A DNA stretch of 64,000 nucleotides from Gordonia oryzae (GTDB taxonomy: Bacteria; Actinomycetota; Actinomycetes; Mycobacteriales; Mycobacteriaceae): NCBI RefSeq assembly GCF_003797185.1, contig NZ_RKMH01000005.1:62001-126000 (forward strand). The letters run 5' to 3'. Positions 8,895-19,183 of the stretch are shown here, piece after piece. The notes beneath the pieces are model-generated. The model did not search any database. It worked only from the letters and a program-made list of their open reading frames with translations, and had not been told where the DNA came from. The translations under genes and the position numbers were made by a program. Position 1 is the stretch's first letter; every line of letters starts with the position of its first letter.

Positions 8895-10034
8895 TCAGCG
8901 GCCCAGTCGCGCCATCAACGAGGATGCCTCCTGGCTGGCCGAACCCTCGTCGGCGAGGTGCGCCAAGGACGGCGGCAGCTGCCGTCGGTGATGCGCCATC
9001 GCCTGCGCGTAGAGCCGGCCGGCGCGATAGGACGAACGCACCAGCGGCCCGGCCATCACACCGGCGAATCCGACCTCGCGGGCGAACTCGGAATGATCGA
9101 CGAACTCCTCGGGCTTGACCCAGCGCTCCACCGGATGGTGGCGCGCGGAAGGCCGCAGATATTGGGTGATCGTCAGAATGTCGCAGCCCGCCTCGTGTAG
9201 GTCGACGATCGCCGACTGCACCTCGGTCGGGGTCTCACCCATCCCGAGGATGAGGTTGGACTTGGTGACCAGGCCGAAGTCGCGGGCCTGGGTGAGCACA
9301 TCGAGGGACCGCTCGTAGCGGAACGCCGGACGAATGCGCTTGAAAATCCGTGGCACCGTCTCCAGATTGTGCGCGAGCACTTCCGGCCGGGACTCGAAGA
9401 CCTCGGCGAGTAGATCGGGCTCGGCGTGGAAGTCCGGGATCAGATTCTCCACGCCGGTGCCGGGGTTGAGCCGGTGGATCGCTCGCACCGTCTCGGCGTA
9501 GAGCCAGACGCCCTCGTCGGGGAGGTCGTCGCGGGCGACGCCGGTGATCGTGGAGTAGCGCAGGCCCATCGCCTGGACACTCTCGGCGACGCGGCGGGGC
9601 TCGTCACGATCAAGTTCGGCGGGCTTGCCGGTGTCGATCTGGCAGAAGTCGCATCGGCGGGTGCACTGCTCGCCGCCGATGAGGAAGGTGGCCTCGCGGT
9701 CTTCCCAGCACTCGTAGATGTTGGGGCATCCGGCTTCCTCGCAAACCGTGTGCAGCCCTTCGCGTTTCACTAGGCCTTTGAGTTCGGTGTACTCGGGTCC
9801 CATCGTCGCGCGGGTCTTGATCCACGAGGGTTTGCGCTCAATCGGGGTCTGGGCGTTGCGGATCTCCAGCCGCAACAACTTACGACCGTTGGGAGCCGGG
9901 TCTGTCGGTGCGGCGCTCGATTCGCACGAGGCGGGTACGGACGCGGTGGGGGCGGACTCGGTGGGGGCGGGGGGCGACACCTGAGGGGTCGATGCCGGCG
10001 CCGTGGGTGTGGTGCGGGTCTCTGACACGGTCAC
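8895..10034 (-). CDS. lipA: Lipoyl synthase LipA
   Basis: Radical SAM enzyme that inserts two sulfur atoms into protein-bound octanoyl chains, the last step of lipoate assembly. Both iron-sulfur sites are visible: the auxiliary cluster motif [12 protein letters not shown] and the radical SAM motif CTRRCDFC. The 379-residue product carries an unusual low-complexity N-terminal extension of about 50 residues rich in Ala/Pro/Thr; the conserved part begins near [14 protein letters not shown]. The GTG start overlaps the lipB stop by 4 bases (GTGA), arguing for translational coupling. The E2 protein encoded just upstream is a direct lipoylation client. Confidence 0.96.
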   Translation of the reverse strand: MTVSETRTTPTAPASTPQVSPPAPTESAPTASVPASCESSAAPTDPAPNGRKLLRLEIRNAQTPIERKPSWIKTRATMGPEYTELKGLVKREGLHTVCEEAGCPNIYECWEDREATFLIGGEQCTRRCDFCQIDTGKPAELDRDEPRRVAESVQAMGLRYSTITGVARDDLPDEGVWLYAETVRAIHRLNPGTGVENLIPDFHAEPDLLAEVFESRPEVLAHNLETVPRIFKRIRPAFRYERSLDVLTQARDFGLVTKSNLILGMGETPTEVQSAIVDLHEAGCDILTITQYLRPSARHHPVERWVKPEEFVDHSEFAREVGFAGVMAGPLVRSSYRAGRLYAQAMAHHRRQLPPSLAHLADEGSASQEASSLMARLGR

Positions 10035-10795
10035 CGCACCGATGCTACGCGCGCGCCGTTGGCGTGCCCGGCCTGCGGGGTGAGGGTGATCTCACTGTGG
10101 TCCAGAGCCGCGAGGACCGCGTCGGCGACCTCGTCGGCGAGCGTGCCGACCGAGAGTTCCCGGCCCGCTTCGCGGCTCAGGGAGGTGACCCCGGCGTCGG
10201 CGATACCGCACGGAACGATCGCGTCGAAGGCGCTCATGTCGGGGTCGACGTTGAGGGCGAACCCATGCAGCGCGACGCCGCGCGCCACCCGGATACCGAT
10301 CTGGCCGAGTTTGCGTTCCGCGGACTGCCCCAGCTCTGGCGACTCGTCGACGACCCAGACGCCCGACCGACCGGCGACGCGGGTGGTGGCCACGCCGTGT
10401 GTCGCGCAGACAGCGATGAGGGCCGCCTCGAGCCGCCGGACGTACTCGACGACGTCGAGGGGCTCGGCGAGCTTGATGATCGGATATCCGACGAGCTGTC
10501 CGGGCCCGTGCCAAGTGATCCGCCCGCCACGGTCGACGTCGATCACCTCGGCGCCGTTGGTCGGACGATCGGCGTCCTCGGTTCGCTTGCCCGCGGTGTA
10601 GATCGACGGGTGCTCGAGTAGCAGCAGCACATCGTGATCGAGTGTGCCGTCGGCACGTTCACCGGCGAGTCGATGCTGCAGTTCGTAGGCCTCGCGGTAG
10701 TCGAGGACACCGAGCCACCGGACTTCGACGGGCGTATCGACGGCGCGTAGCGATGCCCGGCGGGTGCCGACGGCGGCGGTTCGGTCAGCGTCCAT
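10031..10795 (-). CDS. lipB: Octanoyltransferase LipB
   Basis: Moves octanoyl from acyl carrier protein to the lipoyl domains of target enzymes. Family motifs: [16 protein letters not shown], the [18 protein letters not shown] block, the lysine in [20 protein letters not shown] and the catalytic Cys in [14 protein letters not shown]. The 254-residue form has about 20 extra N-terminal residues before [11 protein letters not shown], so an internal start is possible. It overlaps the stop of the TIGR01777 gene by 11 bases and lipA by 4, consistent with one operon. Confidence 0.95.
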   Translation of the reverse strand: MDADRTAAVGTRRASLRAVDTPVEVRWLGVLDYREAYELQHRLAGERADGTLDHDVLLLLEHPSIYTAGKRTEDADRPTNGAEVIDVDRGGRITWHGPGQLVGYPIIKLAEPLDVVEYVRRLEAALIAVCATHGVATTRVAGRSGVWVVDESPELGQSAERKLGQIGIRVARGVALHGFALNVDPDMSAFDAIVPCGIADAGVTSLSREAGRELSVGTLADEVADAVLAALDHSEITLTPQAGHANGARVASVR

Positions 10796-11672
10796 TGGCG
10801 TACTTCAGCCCCGCGCCGATGGTGGGATGGGTGAAGACGAAGTCGTGGTCGGTGAGCACACCGGGTGCAACGCGCTGGGAGTACAGAACCATTTCCTCGA
10901 TCATCTCGCCGCCCACGGTGCGGGCGACGAACGCGGGAACACCCATCAGGGTCGGCCGGTGTACCGACTGGCCGAAGGCGTCGACGAACGTCGCGAACGG
11001 GACCGCCCCGGGCGCGCACAGGTTCACCGCACCGCTGATCGACGAATTCAGCACGAACTCGATCGCTCTGATCTCGTCGATCAGTGAAATCCACGAAAAG
11101 TACTGCTTCCCGTCGCCGATGGTGCCGCCGAGGCCGAGCTTGAACAGCGGCCGGAGTTTGGCCAGCAGGCCGCCGCGCGGTGCGAGCACGGGTGCGGTCC
11201 GCAGCAGGACCACGCGAGTCCCATCGCCGGAGTTTGCCGTCGCCGCGCCCTCCCAGTCGACGGTCAGCTCGGCCAGAAACCCCGAGCCCGGCCCGTCGTC
11301 CTCGGTGGCCGTCTGTGCGCCGGTATCCCCGTAATACCCGGTGGCGCTCGCGCTTACCAGCGTGGGGACACCGGTCCGGCGGACGGCCTCGGCGATGACC
11401 TCGGTCGGCGGGATCCGCGAGTCGCGGAGTTCTTGTTTGAACCGCCCGCTCCACCGGCCATTGCCGACTCCGACGCCGCCGAGGCTCACCACCGCATCGA
11501 CGCCGTCGAGGGCCTCGTCGGGAACGCCGAATGTCTCGGGGTCCCAACTGAATTCACCGGGCTCGGAGGCCTCGCGTCGGACTAGCCGGCGCACCGAGTG
11601 GCCCGCCGATTCCAGTGAGGTGATCAGGGCCGAACCGATGAGCCCGGATGAGCCGGCGACGGCTACCCGCAT
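10785..11672 (-). CDS. TIGR01777 family NAD(P)-dependent epimerase-like protein
   Basis: A 295-residue extended short-chain dehydrogenase. It opens with the Rossmann nucleotide-binding loop [10 protein letters not shown], then has [14 protein letters not shown] and [12 protein letters not shown], typical of the YfcH/SDR39U1 (TIGR01777) group, and a C-terminal DUF1731-like segment ending [11 protein letters not shown]. The substrate is not known. It starts 7 bases after the E2 gene stop and overlaps lipB. The position equals Rv2216. Confidence 0.9.
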   Translation of the reverse strand: MRVAVAGSSGLIGSALITSLESAGHSVRRLVRREASEPGEFSWDPETFGVPDEALDGVDAVVSLGGVGVGNGRWSGRFKQELRDSRIPPTEVIAEAVRRTGVPTLVSASATGYYGDTGAQTATEDDGPGSGFLAELTVDWEGAATANSGDGTRVVLLRTAPVLAPRGGLLAKLRPLFKLGLGGTIGDGKQYFSWISLIDEIRAIEFVLNSSISGAVNLCAPGAVPFATFVDAFGQSVHRPTLMGVPAFVARTVGGEMIEEMVLYSQRVAPGVLTDHDFVFTHPTIGAGLKYANGR

Positions 11673-11678
11673 CGGTGC

Positions 11679-13448
11679 CTAGAGGCCCAGCTCGGCGGCG
11701 AACGAACCGGCCTCGAGCCGCTTCTTGATCGTCGTCAGGAAGCGACCGGCGTCGGCACCGTCGATCAGGCGATGGTCGTAGGTCAGCGGCAGGTACGACA
11801 TCGAACGCACTGCGATCGACTCCGAACCGTCGTCGCCGGTGATAACCACCGGGCGCTTGACGATCGCACCGGTACCGAGCATCGCCGCCTGCGGCGGCAC
11901 CAGGATCGGCGTGTCGAACAAGGCGCCCTGGCTCCCGATGTTGGTGATGGTGAAGGTCCCACCGGCCAACTCGTCGGGCTTGAGGCCGTTGGTGCGGGCA
12001 CGGGCGGCGATGTCGGCGATGGCCCGGGCCAGTCCGGCGATCGACAGGTCGTCGGCGTTGTGGATCACCGGCGAGAGCAACCCCTGCTCGGTGTCAACGG
12101 CGATACCGAGATGCACCTTGTCGTAGTAGGTGATCTCTTTCTTGTCCTCGTCGATGGAGGCGTTGACGTTCGGATGCGCCTTGAGCGCCTCCACAACGGC
12201 CTTGGCGATGAACGGCAAGAAGGTCAGGTTCACCCCCTCGGAGGCCTTGAACGACTCCTTGGCTGCCTTGCGCAGCGACACGATCTTGCTCATGTCGACC
12301 TCGAAGACCTGCGTCAGCTGGGCACTGGTCTGCAGCGACTCGCGGGTCTTCTTCGCGGTGATCTGTCGGATGCGATTGATCTTCTGCGTGGTGCCACGCA
12401 GCGCTGCGAGTTCTGGCTTGACCTCCGGCGACGACGCCGCGGGCGCCGACGCGGCGGCCGGAGCCGGGCTCGAGGCCGCCTTGGGGGCCTTCTTCGCCTC
12501 GGCGGCGGCGAGCACGTCCTGCTTGCGGATACGGCCGCCGACCCCGGTGCCCTTGAGGCTCGACAGGTCGATGTCGTTCTCCGTAGCCAACTTTCGGACC
12601 AATGGGGTCACATACGGGGTGGACTGCAGATCGGTGGAATCGTCGGCGGAGGCCACCTCTACCGGTTCGGGTTCCGGCTCACTCGGAGCGACCGGCTCCT
12701 CGGATTTCGCGGGCTCGGGCTTGGCGGGCTCTGACTTGGCGGGCTCGGGCTTGGCGGGCTCGGCCTTGGCGGGTTCGGGCGCTGGCTCTGGCTCGGGCTT
12801 CGATTCGCCGGCCGAGGCATCGCCGATCACCGCGAGCTTGCCGCCGACCTCGATGACATCGTCCTCCTGTGCGAGGATCTCGAGAAGGGTACCGGCTACG
12901 GGGGATGGGATCTCGGTGTCGACCTTGTCGGTGGAGACCTCGAGCAGTGGTTCGTCCGCGGCGACCTCGTCGCCGACGGCCTTGAGCCAGTTGGTCACCG
13001 TGCCCTCGGTGACCGACTCGCCGAGTTCGGGCATCAGCACATCGGTCCCCGACGCTTCGCGGGCGCCGGTGGTGGCGGGCTCCTCTGCCGGTGCCTCTGC
13101 CTCGGTCGGGGGCACCTGGGTGTCCTGTTCGGCCGCATCGGCTTCGGTCGAGTCGTCGCCGCCCGCCGAGTCGTCGGAGCCGGAACCCCCAGAGTCATCG
13201 GCGCTCTCCCCGGCGTCACCGATCAGGGCGAGTTCGCCGCCGACCTCCACGACATCGTCTTCCTGGGCGATGATCTTGGTGAGGACGCCGGAGGTCGGGG
13301 CGGGGATCTCGGTGTCGACCTTGTCGGTCGACACCTCCAGCAAGGGCTCGTCGGCCTCGACGGTGTCGCCCTCTTCCTTCAACCACCGGGTGACGGTCCC
13401 CTCGGTGACACTCTCACCGAGGGCGGGCATCTGGACGGAGAAGGCCAT
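11679..13448 (-). CDS. sucB: 2-oxo acid dehydrogenase E2 subunit (dihydrolipoamide acyltransferase)
   Basis: The 589-residue acyltransferase core of a 2-oxo acid dehydrogenase complex. Two N-terminal lipoyl domains each carry [10 protein letters not shown], with lipoyl lysines at residues 43 and 175. A Pro/Ala/Lys/Glu linker with [14 protein letters not shown] repeats follows, then a peripheral-subunit-binding domain ([20 protein letters not shown]) and the catalytic domain ending with [15 protein letters not shown] (HxxxD active site). ATG at 13448 has AGGAG upstream; the longer in-frame extension lacks domain similarity. In M. tuberculosis this gene (dlaT, Rv2215) serves pyruvate dehydrogenase and antioxidant defence, and it is commonly annotated sucB. 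It is followed by lipB and lipA. Confidence 0.95.
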   Translation of the reverse strand: MAFSVQMPALGESVTEGTVTRWLKEEGDTVEADEPLLEVSTDKVDTEIPAPTSGVLTKIIAQEDDVVEVGGELALIGDAGESADDSGGSGSDDSAGGDDSTEADAAEQDTQVPPTEAEAPAEEPATTGAREASGTDVLMPELGESVTEGTVTNWLKAVGDEVAADEPLLEVSTDKVDTEIPSPVAGTLLEILAQEDDVIEVGGKLAVIGDASAGESKPEPEPAPEPAKAEPAKPEPAKSEPAKPEPAKSEEPVAPSEPEPEPVEVASADDSTDLQSTPYVTPLVRKLATENDIDLSSLKGTGVGGRIRKQDVLAAAEAKKAPKAASSPAPAAASAPAASSPEVKPELAALRGTTQKINRIRQITAKKTRESLQTSAQLTQVFEVDMSKIVSLRKAAKESFKASEGVNLTFLPFIAKAVVEALKAHPNVNASIDEDKKEITYYDKVHLGIAVDTEQGLLSPVIHNADDLSIAGLARAIADIAARARTNGLKPDELAGGTFTITNIGSQGALFDTPILVPPQAAMLGTGAIVKRPVVITGDDGSESIAVRSMSYLPLTYDHRLIDGADAGRFLTTIKKRLEAGSFAAELGL

Positions 13449-13612
13449 TGCTGTTGACTCCTGAAATCGACGTGGTGGGTCTGCGTGTGAAGCGGGGTGT
13501 CGCGGTGTGTGCGCCGCGTCTCCCAGGCGTGTGGCGGGTGGCCCGGCGCCCATCGCTAGACCCTACCCGCCGCGCGCGCCTCGGACGCAGTGTGTGTCGC
13601 AAAAGTGGCCGA

Positions 13613-15148
13613 TCAGCCGTTGGCCGCGATGTCCTCGAGGACCTTCGTGATCGTGCGCACCGGTACCCCCGTACCACCCTTGGGGGTGTAACCCCAGGGG
13701 CCGGAGGTGTTGAAGGCGGGACCGGCGATGTCGATGTGGGCCCATTGCACCCCGTCGGGCACGAATTCCTTGAGGAACAGGCCCGCGGCGAGCATGCCGC
13801 CCCACCTGTGCGGGGTGACGTTCGCCAGATCGGCGACCCGAGATTTGAGATCTGCACGCAGTTCCGCCGGTAGCGGCATGGGCCAGGCGTTCTCGCCGAT
13901 CTCGGCCGACAGTGCCGACACCCGGTCGCGGAAGTCGGCGGTGCCCATGACACCCGGGGTGCGGGTGCCCAGGGCAACCATCTGCGCGCCGGTCAGGGTA
14001 GCGGTGTCGATGAGATAGTCCGGCTCGTCCTCGCAGGCGCGCACGATGGCGTCGGCGAGTACCAGACGCCCCTCGGCATCGGTGTTGAGGACCTCGACGG
14101 TCGTCCCGCCGTACTGGGTGAGCACGTCGCCGGGACGCTGTGCGGTCCCTGACGGCATATTCTCGGCCATCGGCACGGTGGCGGTGACCGACACCGGCAG
14201 GTCCAGACGCGCAGCGGCGATGGTCGCCGCGATCACCGCTGCCGCGCCGCCCATGTCGGAGGTCATCTGATCCATGTTGGCGGCCGGCTTGATCGAGATG
14301 CCACCGGTGTCGAAGGTGATGCCCTTACCGACGAGCGCCACCTTCTTGGCCGACTTCTTGCCCGCGTGGGTCAGTCGCACCAGCCGTGGCAACCGAGACG
14401 AACCCTTGCCGACGCCGACGATCCCGCCGTAACCGTCCTTCTGGAGGGAGTCGAAGTCGAGGATCTCCACCTTGAGTCCGGCCTTCGCGCCCAACTCGCG
14501 CGCACGCTCGGCGAACTCCTCAGGGTAGAGGTGGCTCGGCGGGGTGTTCACGAAGTCACGGGCTATGGCCACCGAATCGGCGACCGCGATGGCATGTGCC
14601 AGTTCGGCTTTCGCCTCCTTGTCAACGGACTCGACCACGACGTGTACCGTGCCGGGCAGTTGCTTGGTCGACGCCGAGCGCGACGAGCGGAATTCCTCGA
14701 AGCGGTAAGCGCCGAGAAACAATCCCTCGACCGCGGCACCGATGTCGGTGGAGCCCAGGGTGGTGGCGACGACGTCGAAGCCCTCGAGGGAACGGATCGC
14801 GACGCCGGCGGCCTGGCGGAGTTTTTCCGGGTCGTCGAGCGACTTCTCGTCGCCGACGCCGATGGCCACCACGACGCGTACGCCGAGTGGTTCCGGCGCT
14901 GCCAGCCGGGTGACCTCACCGTGAGAACCGGTGGCGCCCAGCGCCGACAGCGCGGCGGAGATCGCCGTCGCCGACCCATCGTCGAGGACATCAGCGCCGA
15001 GCAGGGTCGGTGCCGCGGCGTCAATCGAGTTGTCGTCGGAGGGGGCGGCGACGAGGCCGAGTACAAGAACCTCGTCGTCTTTGCTGATGGAGGTGGTCAG
15101 GGTGATCTGGGGACCGCGAGTGCGGTCGACGCTCTCGTTCTTGCTCAC
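13613..15148 (-). CDS. pepA: Leucyl aminopeptidase (M17)
   Basis: Cytosolic dinuclear-zinc aminopeptidase that removes N-terminal residues from peptides. The C-terminal catalytic domain shows the metal/substrate motifs [26 protein letters not shown] and the signature [13 protein letters not shown]. The N-terminal third is the variable regulatory domain. With GTG at 15148 the product is 511 residues, a normal length; the upstream open frame overlaps the divergent CHAP gene region and is not conserved in character. Same strand as the E2-lipB-lipA group. Confidence 0.95.
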   Translation of the reverse strand: MSKNESVDRTRGPQITLTTSISKDDEVLVLGLVAAPSDDNSIDAAAPTLLGADVLDDGSATAISAALSALGATGSHGEVTRLAAPEPLGVRVVVAIGVGDEKSLDDPEKLRQAAGVAIRSLEGFDVVATTLGSTDIGAAVEGLFLGAYRFEEFRSSRSASTKQLPGTVHVVVESVDKEAKAELAHAIAVADSVAIARDFVNTPPSHLYPEEFAERARELGAKAGLKVEILDFDSLQKDGYGGIVGVGKGSSRLPRLVRLTHAGKKSAKKVALVGKGITFDTGGISIKPAANMDQMTSDMGGAAAVIAATIAAARLDLPVSVTATVPMAENMPSGTAQRPGDVLTQYGGTTVEVLNTDAEGRLVLADAIVRACEDEPDYLIDTATLTGAQMVALGTRTPGVMGTADFRDRVSALSAEIGENAWPMPLPAELRADLKSRVADLANVTPHRWGGMLAAGLFLKEFVPDGVQWAHIDIAGPAFNTSGPWGYTPKGGTGVPVRTITKVLEDIAANG

Positions 15149-15284
15149 CCGACCAACCTTGCCACAGGCGCCTCGTCGGCTGCCCGTCATCCGACCGGCC
15201 GAAGTGCCAGAGGAGTGGGAACCCGCCACAACGAATCAGCGTTACGTTGTCGGTGTCACAACGAGAGACGGGGTGGGCGAGGCG

Positions 15285-15893
15285 ATGCGGCGGACCAAGG
15301 TGGCATGGGTGATCGCACTCGTGGTGATTGCGGCGTGCGCGGCGACGGTGATCGGTGTCCGTGCATATCGCCATGACAACGACGTGGTGTCCCGCGCGGT
15401 GAACGGGATGACCGGCCAGTCGAGGCCGCCGTTTCCCGTCGTCGACACCACCACACTGACCGCTTCTCGAGCCCGCATCATCGAGTCGGTGCGCGCGGAA
15501 TACGCGCGCAATGCGTCAGGCACCACCTATTCCGGTGGTGTCGACGAACCATGGTGCGCCGACTTCGTCAGCACCGTGATGCACGAATCCGGAGTGCCGC
15601 TGGACAATCCGAATTCCGGATCGTGGCGCATCCCGGGGGTGGCGACGCTCACCGACTATCTGCACAGCTCGTTGCGCTGGCGGGGGCCAGGTCATCGCCC
15701 GCAGCCCGGCGACATCGTGATCTACGACAAACCCAGCCCGTGGGGCCAACACACCAACATCGTGGTTGCCGTCAACGGCAATGAGGTGACCACAGTCGGC
15801 GGCAACCAGCCGCCGGACGGGGTCACCCTGCACACCGCCGACCTCGCTGCCGATCCTGGACTGCAGGGGTTCGGGGTTCCCGCCGGGACGTGA
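15285..15893 (+). CDS. CHAP-domain secreted or membrane-anchored amidase-like protein
   Basis: A 202-residue protein with an N-terminal hydrophobic signal/anchor ([20 protein letters not shown]) and an exported domain that resembles CHAP cysteine amidases/peptidases. The likely nucleophile is in [12 protein letters not shown] and the histidine in [11 protein letters not shown], separated by [10 protein letters not shown]. Such domains cleave peptidoglycan peptide cross-links or amides; here the target is inferred. GTG at 15273 is an alternative start. It is divergent from pepA and 49 bases before gcvT. Confidence 0.75.
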   Translation: MRRTKVAWVIALVVIAACAATVIGVRAYRHDNDVVSRAVNGMTGQSRPPFPVVDTTTLTASRARIIESVRAEYARNASGTTYSGGVDEPWCADFVSTVMHESGVPLDNPNSGSWRIPGVATLTDYLHSSLRWRGPGHRPQPGDIVIYDKPSPWGQHTNIVVAVNGNEVTTVGGNQPPDGVTLHTADLAADPGLQGFGVPAGT

Positions 15894-15929
15894 GCCCTGT
15901 GGTGATCGTCCTGGGCGCCGTGTTCGCGG

Positions 15930-15935
15930 TAGGTT
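15930..15935 (+). promoter_or_regulatory. Putative -10 box of gcvT
   Basis: TAGGTT lies 7 bases before the ATG of gcvT, leaderless spacing. Confidence 0.4.
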
Positions 15936-15942
15936 GAGCGCC

Positions 15943-17052
15943 ATGACCGAACTTCTCGCCGGACCCATCGCCGAACGACACGCAGCTCTCGGGGCGAGCT
16001 TCGCCGAATTCGGCGGGTGGGACATGCCGGTCGCGTACTCGGGCACCGTCGCCGAGCACACCGCGGTACGCGAGGCCGTCGGCATCTTCGACGTGAGCCA
16101 CCTGGGCAAGGCGGTGGTCGCCGGCCCCGGCGCCGCGGAGTTCGTCAACGCCACCCTGTCCAACGACCTCGCCAAGATTGCGCCGGGCAAAGCTCAATAC
16201 ACGTTGTGCTGCAACGATTCCGGTGGCGTCATCGACGATCTGATCGCGTACCTCGTCGCCGACGACGAGGTCTTCCTCGTGCCCAATGCGGCCAACAGCG
16301 CAGCGGTTGTCGCGACGTTGGCGGCGGTTGCGCCCGACGGTGTCGCGATCACCGATCTGCACCGCGAGTACGCGGTGTTCGCGGTGCAGGGACCGAAAAG
16401 CCCAGAGGTGCTCGCCACGGTGGGCCTGCCCACCGAGATGGACTACATGGCCTTCGCCGACGCCGAGATGTCGATTGACGGGGGCACTGCGCCGGTGCGC
16501 GTGTGTCGGACCGGCTACACCGGAGAACGCGGCTACGAGATCCTTCCCCGGTGGGCGCAGGCAGGCCCGGTGTTCGACGCGCTGATGGCTCAGGTCACCG
16601 CATTCGGTGGTCTGCCCGCCGGACTCGGTGCCCGCGACACCCTTCGCACCGAGATGGGATATGCCCTGCACGGCCATGAACTCTCACCGGAGATCACCCC
16701 CGTTCAGGCCCGCACCGGGTGGGCGGTCGGCTGGAACAAGCCCGAGTTCTTCGGGCGCGAGGCGCTGCTCGTGGAAAAGGAGAACGGTCCCGCTCGTCGA
16801 CTCTACGGACTGCGGGCCACCGGGCGCGGGGTGCCGCGCGCCGACTGCGCTGTGCTCACCGCGGCGGGCGGTGAACGGATCGGCCTGTGCACCTCGGGCA
16901 CCTTCGCGCCAACCCTCAAGCAGGGGATCGCGCTGGCGCTCATCGACACCGCCGCAGGCGTCGGCAAGGGAGCCGACGTGGTCATCGATGTGCGTGGTCG
17001 GGCATTGCCGTGCGAAGTCGTCATCCCGCCGTTCGTCGAGTCGCGCGTCTGA
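15943..17052 (+). CDS. gcvT: Glycine cleavage system T protein (aminomethyltransferase)
   Basis: Transfers the aminomethyl carbon from lipoylated H protein to tetrahydrofolate, releasing ammonia. The 369-residue protein shows [12 protein letters not shown] near the N-terminus, [28 protein letters not shown] (folate-binding Asp region), GYTGERGYE and the [14 protein letters not shown] segment. ATG at 15943 is chosen over an in-frame TTG nine bases earlier. Its dependence on lipoylated H protein links it to lipA/lipB nearby, and its one-carbon product to metF. No glycine riboswitch is visible upstream. Confidence 0.95.
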   Translation: MTELLAGPIAERHAALGASFAEFGGWDMPVAYSGTVAEHTAVREAVGIFDVSHLGKAVVAGPGAAEFVNATLSNDLAKIAPGKAQYTLCCNDSGGVIDDLIAYLVADDEVFLVPNAANSAAVVATLAAVAPDGVAITDLHREYAVFAVQGPKSPEVLATVGLPTEMDYMAFADAEMSIDGGTAPVRVCRTGYTGERGYEILPRWAQAGPVFDALMAQVTAFGGLPAGLGARDTLRTEMGYALHGHELSPEITPVQARTGWAVGWNKPEFFGREALLVEKENGPARRLYGLRATGRGVPRADCAVLTAAGGERIGLCTSGTFAPTLKQGIALALIDTAAGVGKGADVVIDVRGRALPCEVVIPPFVESRV

Positions 17053-17142
17053 GGTACCCACACCTGTGCTACGCCGCGCACGACTGCGACCCGGGCCCGG
17101 CGGAGACTGGAACCTGGCACCGATCGCCTTGTACCGCAGCGC

Positions 17143-17148
17143 TACGAT
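17143..17148 (+). promoter_or_regulatory. Putative -10 box of ilvE
   Basis: TACGAT ends 6 bases before the ilvE ATG, suggesting a leaderless transcript; no Shine-Dalgarno sequence is seen. Confidence 0.45.
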
Positions 17149-17154
17149 GGGCCA

Positions 17155-18261
17155 ATGACCTTGCAGTTCACCCGTACCGAGCACCCGCACCCGGTGTCGG
17201 AGTCGCAGCGTGCGGACATCCTCGCCGCTCCCGGTTTCGGCAAGTACTTCACCGACAACATGGTGATGGTGGACTACGACGTGGACCGCGGATGGTATGA
17301 CGCCAAGGTGACCCCCTACGGCCCGATCGCACTCGATCCGTCGGCGATGGTGCTGCACTACGGCCAGGAGATCTTCGAGGGCCTCAAGGCCTACCGTCAG
17401 CCCGACGGATCGGTGGCCGCCTTCCGTCCGGAGGCCAACGGCCTGCGCCTGCAGCGGTCGGGGGAGCGTCTGGCGATGCCGCCGCTGCCGGTCGACGACT
17501 TCATCTCCTCGCTGCGGGCCCTGCTCGACGCCGACAACGAATGGGTGCCCGCCTCCGGCGGCGAGGAATCGCTGTATCTGCGGCCGTTCATGTTCGCCTC
17601 GCAGGCCGGGCTGGGCGTCAACGCCCCGTCGACGCAGTACCGCTACTGCGTGATCGCCTCACCCGCCGGCGCCTACTTCGACGGTGGTATCAAGCCGGTC
17701 AGTGTGTGGTTATCGACCGAATACGTTCGTGCGGCCCCGGGCGGCACGGGCTTCGCCAAGTGCGGCGGCAACTACGCCGCGAGCTTCCTGGCCCAGCAGC
17801 AGGCCACCGCGAAGGGCTGTGACCAGGTGGTGTGGCTCGACGCCGTGGAGCGCCGATTCATCGAGGAGATGGGCGGGATGAACCTATTCTTCGTCTTCGG
17901 CTCGGGCGCCGACGCGCGGCTGGTCACCCCGGAACTCACCGGTTCGCTGCTGCCGGGTATCACCCGGGAATCGTTGCTGACCCTGGCCCTCGACGCCGGA
18001 TTCGCCGTCGAGGAACGCAAGATCTCCACCGAGGAACTCCGCAAGGGTGTGACGTCCGGCGACATCACCGAGGTCTTCGCGTGTGGGACCGCGGCCGTCA
18101 TCACCCCGGTCGGCCACGTCAAGAGCGAGACCGACGAATACTCGATCGGGGACGGCACACCCGGTGAGGTGACCCTCGCGTTGCGCGATACCCTCACCGG
18201 CATCCAGCGTGGCAAGTTCGCCGACACCCACGGCTGGATGACCGAGCTCTACCGGCGCTGA
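17155..18261 (+). CDS. ilvE: Branched-chain amino acid aminotransferase IlvE
   Basis: Class IV PLP enzyme that interconverts leucine, isoleucine and valine with their 2-oxo acids. The 368-residue product has [15 protein letters not shown] near residue 65, [10 protein letters not shown], the PLP lysine in [12 protein letters not shown], and the cofactor phosphate-binding [13 protein letters not shown] and [12 protein letters not shown]. Length and order match BCAT1/IlvE of mycobacteria (Rv2210c), where it follows gcvT. It converges with cobS. Confidence 0.96.
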   Translation: MTLQFTRTEHPHPVSESQRADILAAPGFGKYFTDNMVMVDYDVDRGWYDAKVTPYGPIALDPSAMVLHYGQEIFEGLKAYRQPDGSVAAFRPEANGLRLQRSGERLAMPPLPVDDFISSLRALLDADNEWVPASGGEESLYLRPFMFASQAGLGVNAPSTQYRYCVIASPAGAYFDGGIKPVSVWLSTEYVRAAPGGTGFAKCGGNYAASFLAQQQATAKGCDQVVWLDAVERRFIEEMGGMNLFFVFGSGADARLVTPELTGSLLPGITRESLLTLALDAGFAVEERKISTEELRKGVTSGDITEVFACGTAAVITPVGHVKSETDEYSIGDGTPGEVTLALRDTLTGIQRGKFADTHGWMTELYRR

Positions 18262-18389
18262 GGCACCATTCGGGGTCGTAGACGAACTCGGCGGAGGGAC
18301 GCGGCCGTACAGAGCGAATCCGTCAAAATGCCAGTCCGGCAACGGCATATGCCGAGGATGCGCCGCGGGTGTGCAGTGTGCTGACCGAC

Positions 18390-19178
18390 TCAGAGGATCA
18401 GTCCGACGAGGACGAGTGCGGTGGCGAGTTCGATCACGGCGCCGAGGACGTCGCCGACGATGCCGCCCATCCGTCGTGCGCAGTGCCGACTGAACAGCCA
18501 GGTGAACGCGAGCATCACCACGATCGTTGCGGCTGTCGGTAGCCCGGCGGTGATCGAAAACGCGGTGACCATGTTGGCGAGGCAGCCGATGACGACGCCG
18601 ACAGCGACCGCCACCACCGACCACACGACCGCGGCGATGCGCTGTGTCCCGGCGACCAGCGCACCGAAGCCGTCGCGATGGGCAGGCTGCAGTGCCCGGC
18701 GGCAGGCGACGACGGCAGCGACGCGTGCGACGCCGATCGCCAGACCGAGCTCCCACCATCGACTTTGGGCGACCAGTGTCGCACTGCCGACCACCTGCAG
18801 CGCCAGCACCAGAACCAGGGTCGCCACGCCGAACGGGCCGACCGAACCAGAACGCATCACCTCGGTCACGCGCTGCGGCGGTCCGTAACACCCGAGACCG
18901 TCAGCGGTGTCGGCGAGACCGTCGAGGTGCATACCCCGGGTGCTGCCGGCGAGCACGCCGACGATGAGAACGCCGATCAGCATCGCCGGCGCGGCGGTGT
19001 GCGAGAGTCCCCAAGCGATCAGGGTTACCACCGCCGCGTGGAGTATGCCGATCACGGGTACCGCCGCGATGACCGCCCCGCCGAGCCGGCGATCGGGGGC
19101 TGATGCGGTGAACCGCCGGGGTACGGGGAGCACAGTCAGCCACGACAGCGAGACGGCGATTGCACGTACCGGGCTCAT
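18390..19178 (-). CDS. cobS: Adenosylcobinamide-GDP ribazoletransferase CobS
   Basis: Integral membrane enzyme joining adenosylcobinamide-GDP to alpha-ribazole (phosphate) in the last steps of cobalamin assembly. The 262-residue protein has several membrane helices and the conserved motif MHLDGLADTADGLG with MRSGSVGPFG after it. ATG at 19178 (MSPVRAIAVSLSWLTVLPVP) lies 5 bases downstream of the cobT stop; a much longer open frame upstream is the shadow of cobT. Coupled with the CobU-CobT fusion in one minus-strand unit. Confidence 0.94.
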   Translation of the reverse strand: MSPVRAIAVSLSWLTVLPVPRRFTASAPDRRLGGAVIAAVPVIGILHAAVVTLIAWGLSHTAAPAMLIGVLIVGVLAGSTRGMHLDGLADTADGLGCYGPPQRVTEVMRSGSVGPFGVATLVLVLALQVVGSATLVAQSRWWELGLAIGVARVAAVVACRRALQPAHRDGFGALVAGTQRIAAVVWSVVAVAVGVVIGCLANMVTAFSITAGLPTAATIVVMLAFTWLFSRHCARRMGGIVGDVLGAVIELATALVLVGLIL

Positions 19179-19183
19179 CGGTG

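Noticed and set aside
15894..15942. Glycine riboswitch before gcvT
   Set aside because: Only 49 bases separate gcvT from the previous gene and a -10 box is next to the start codon.
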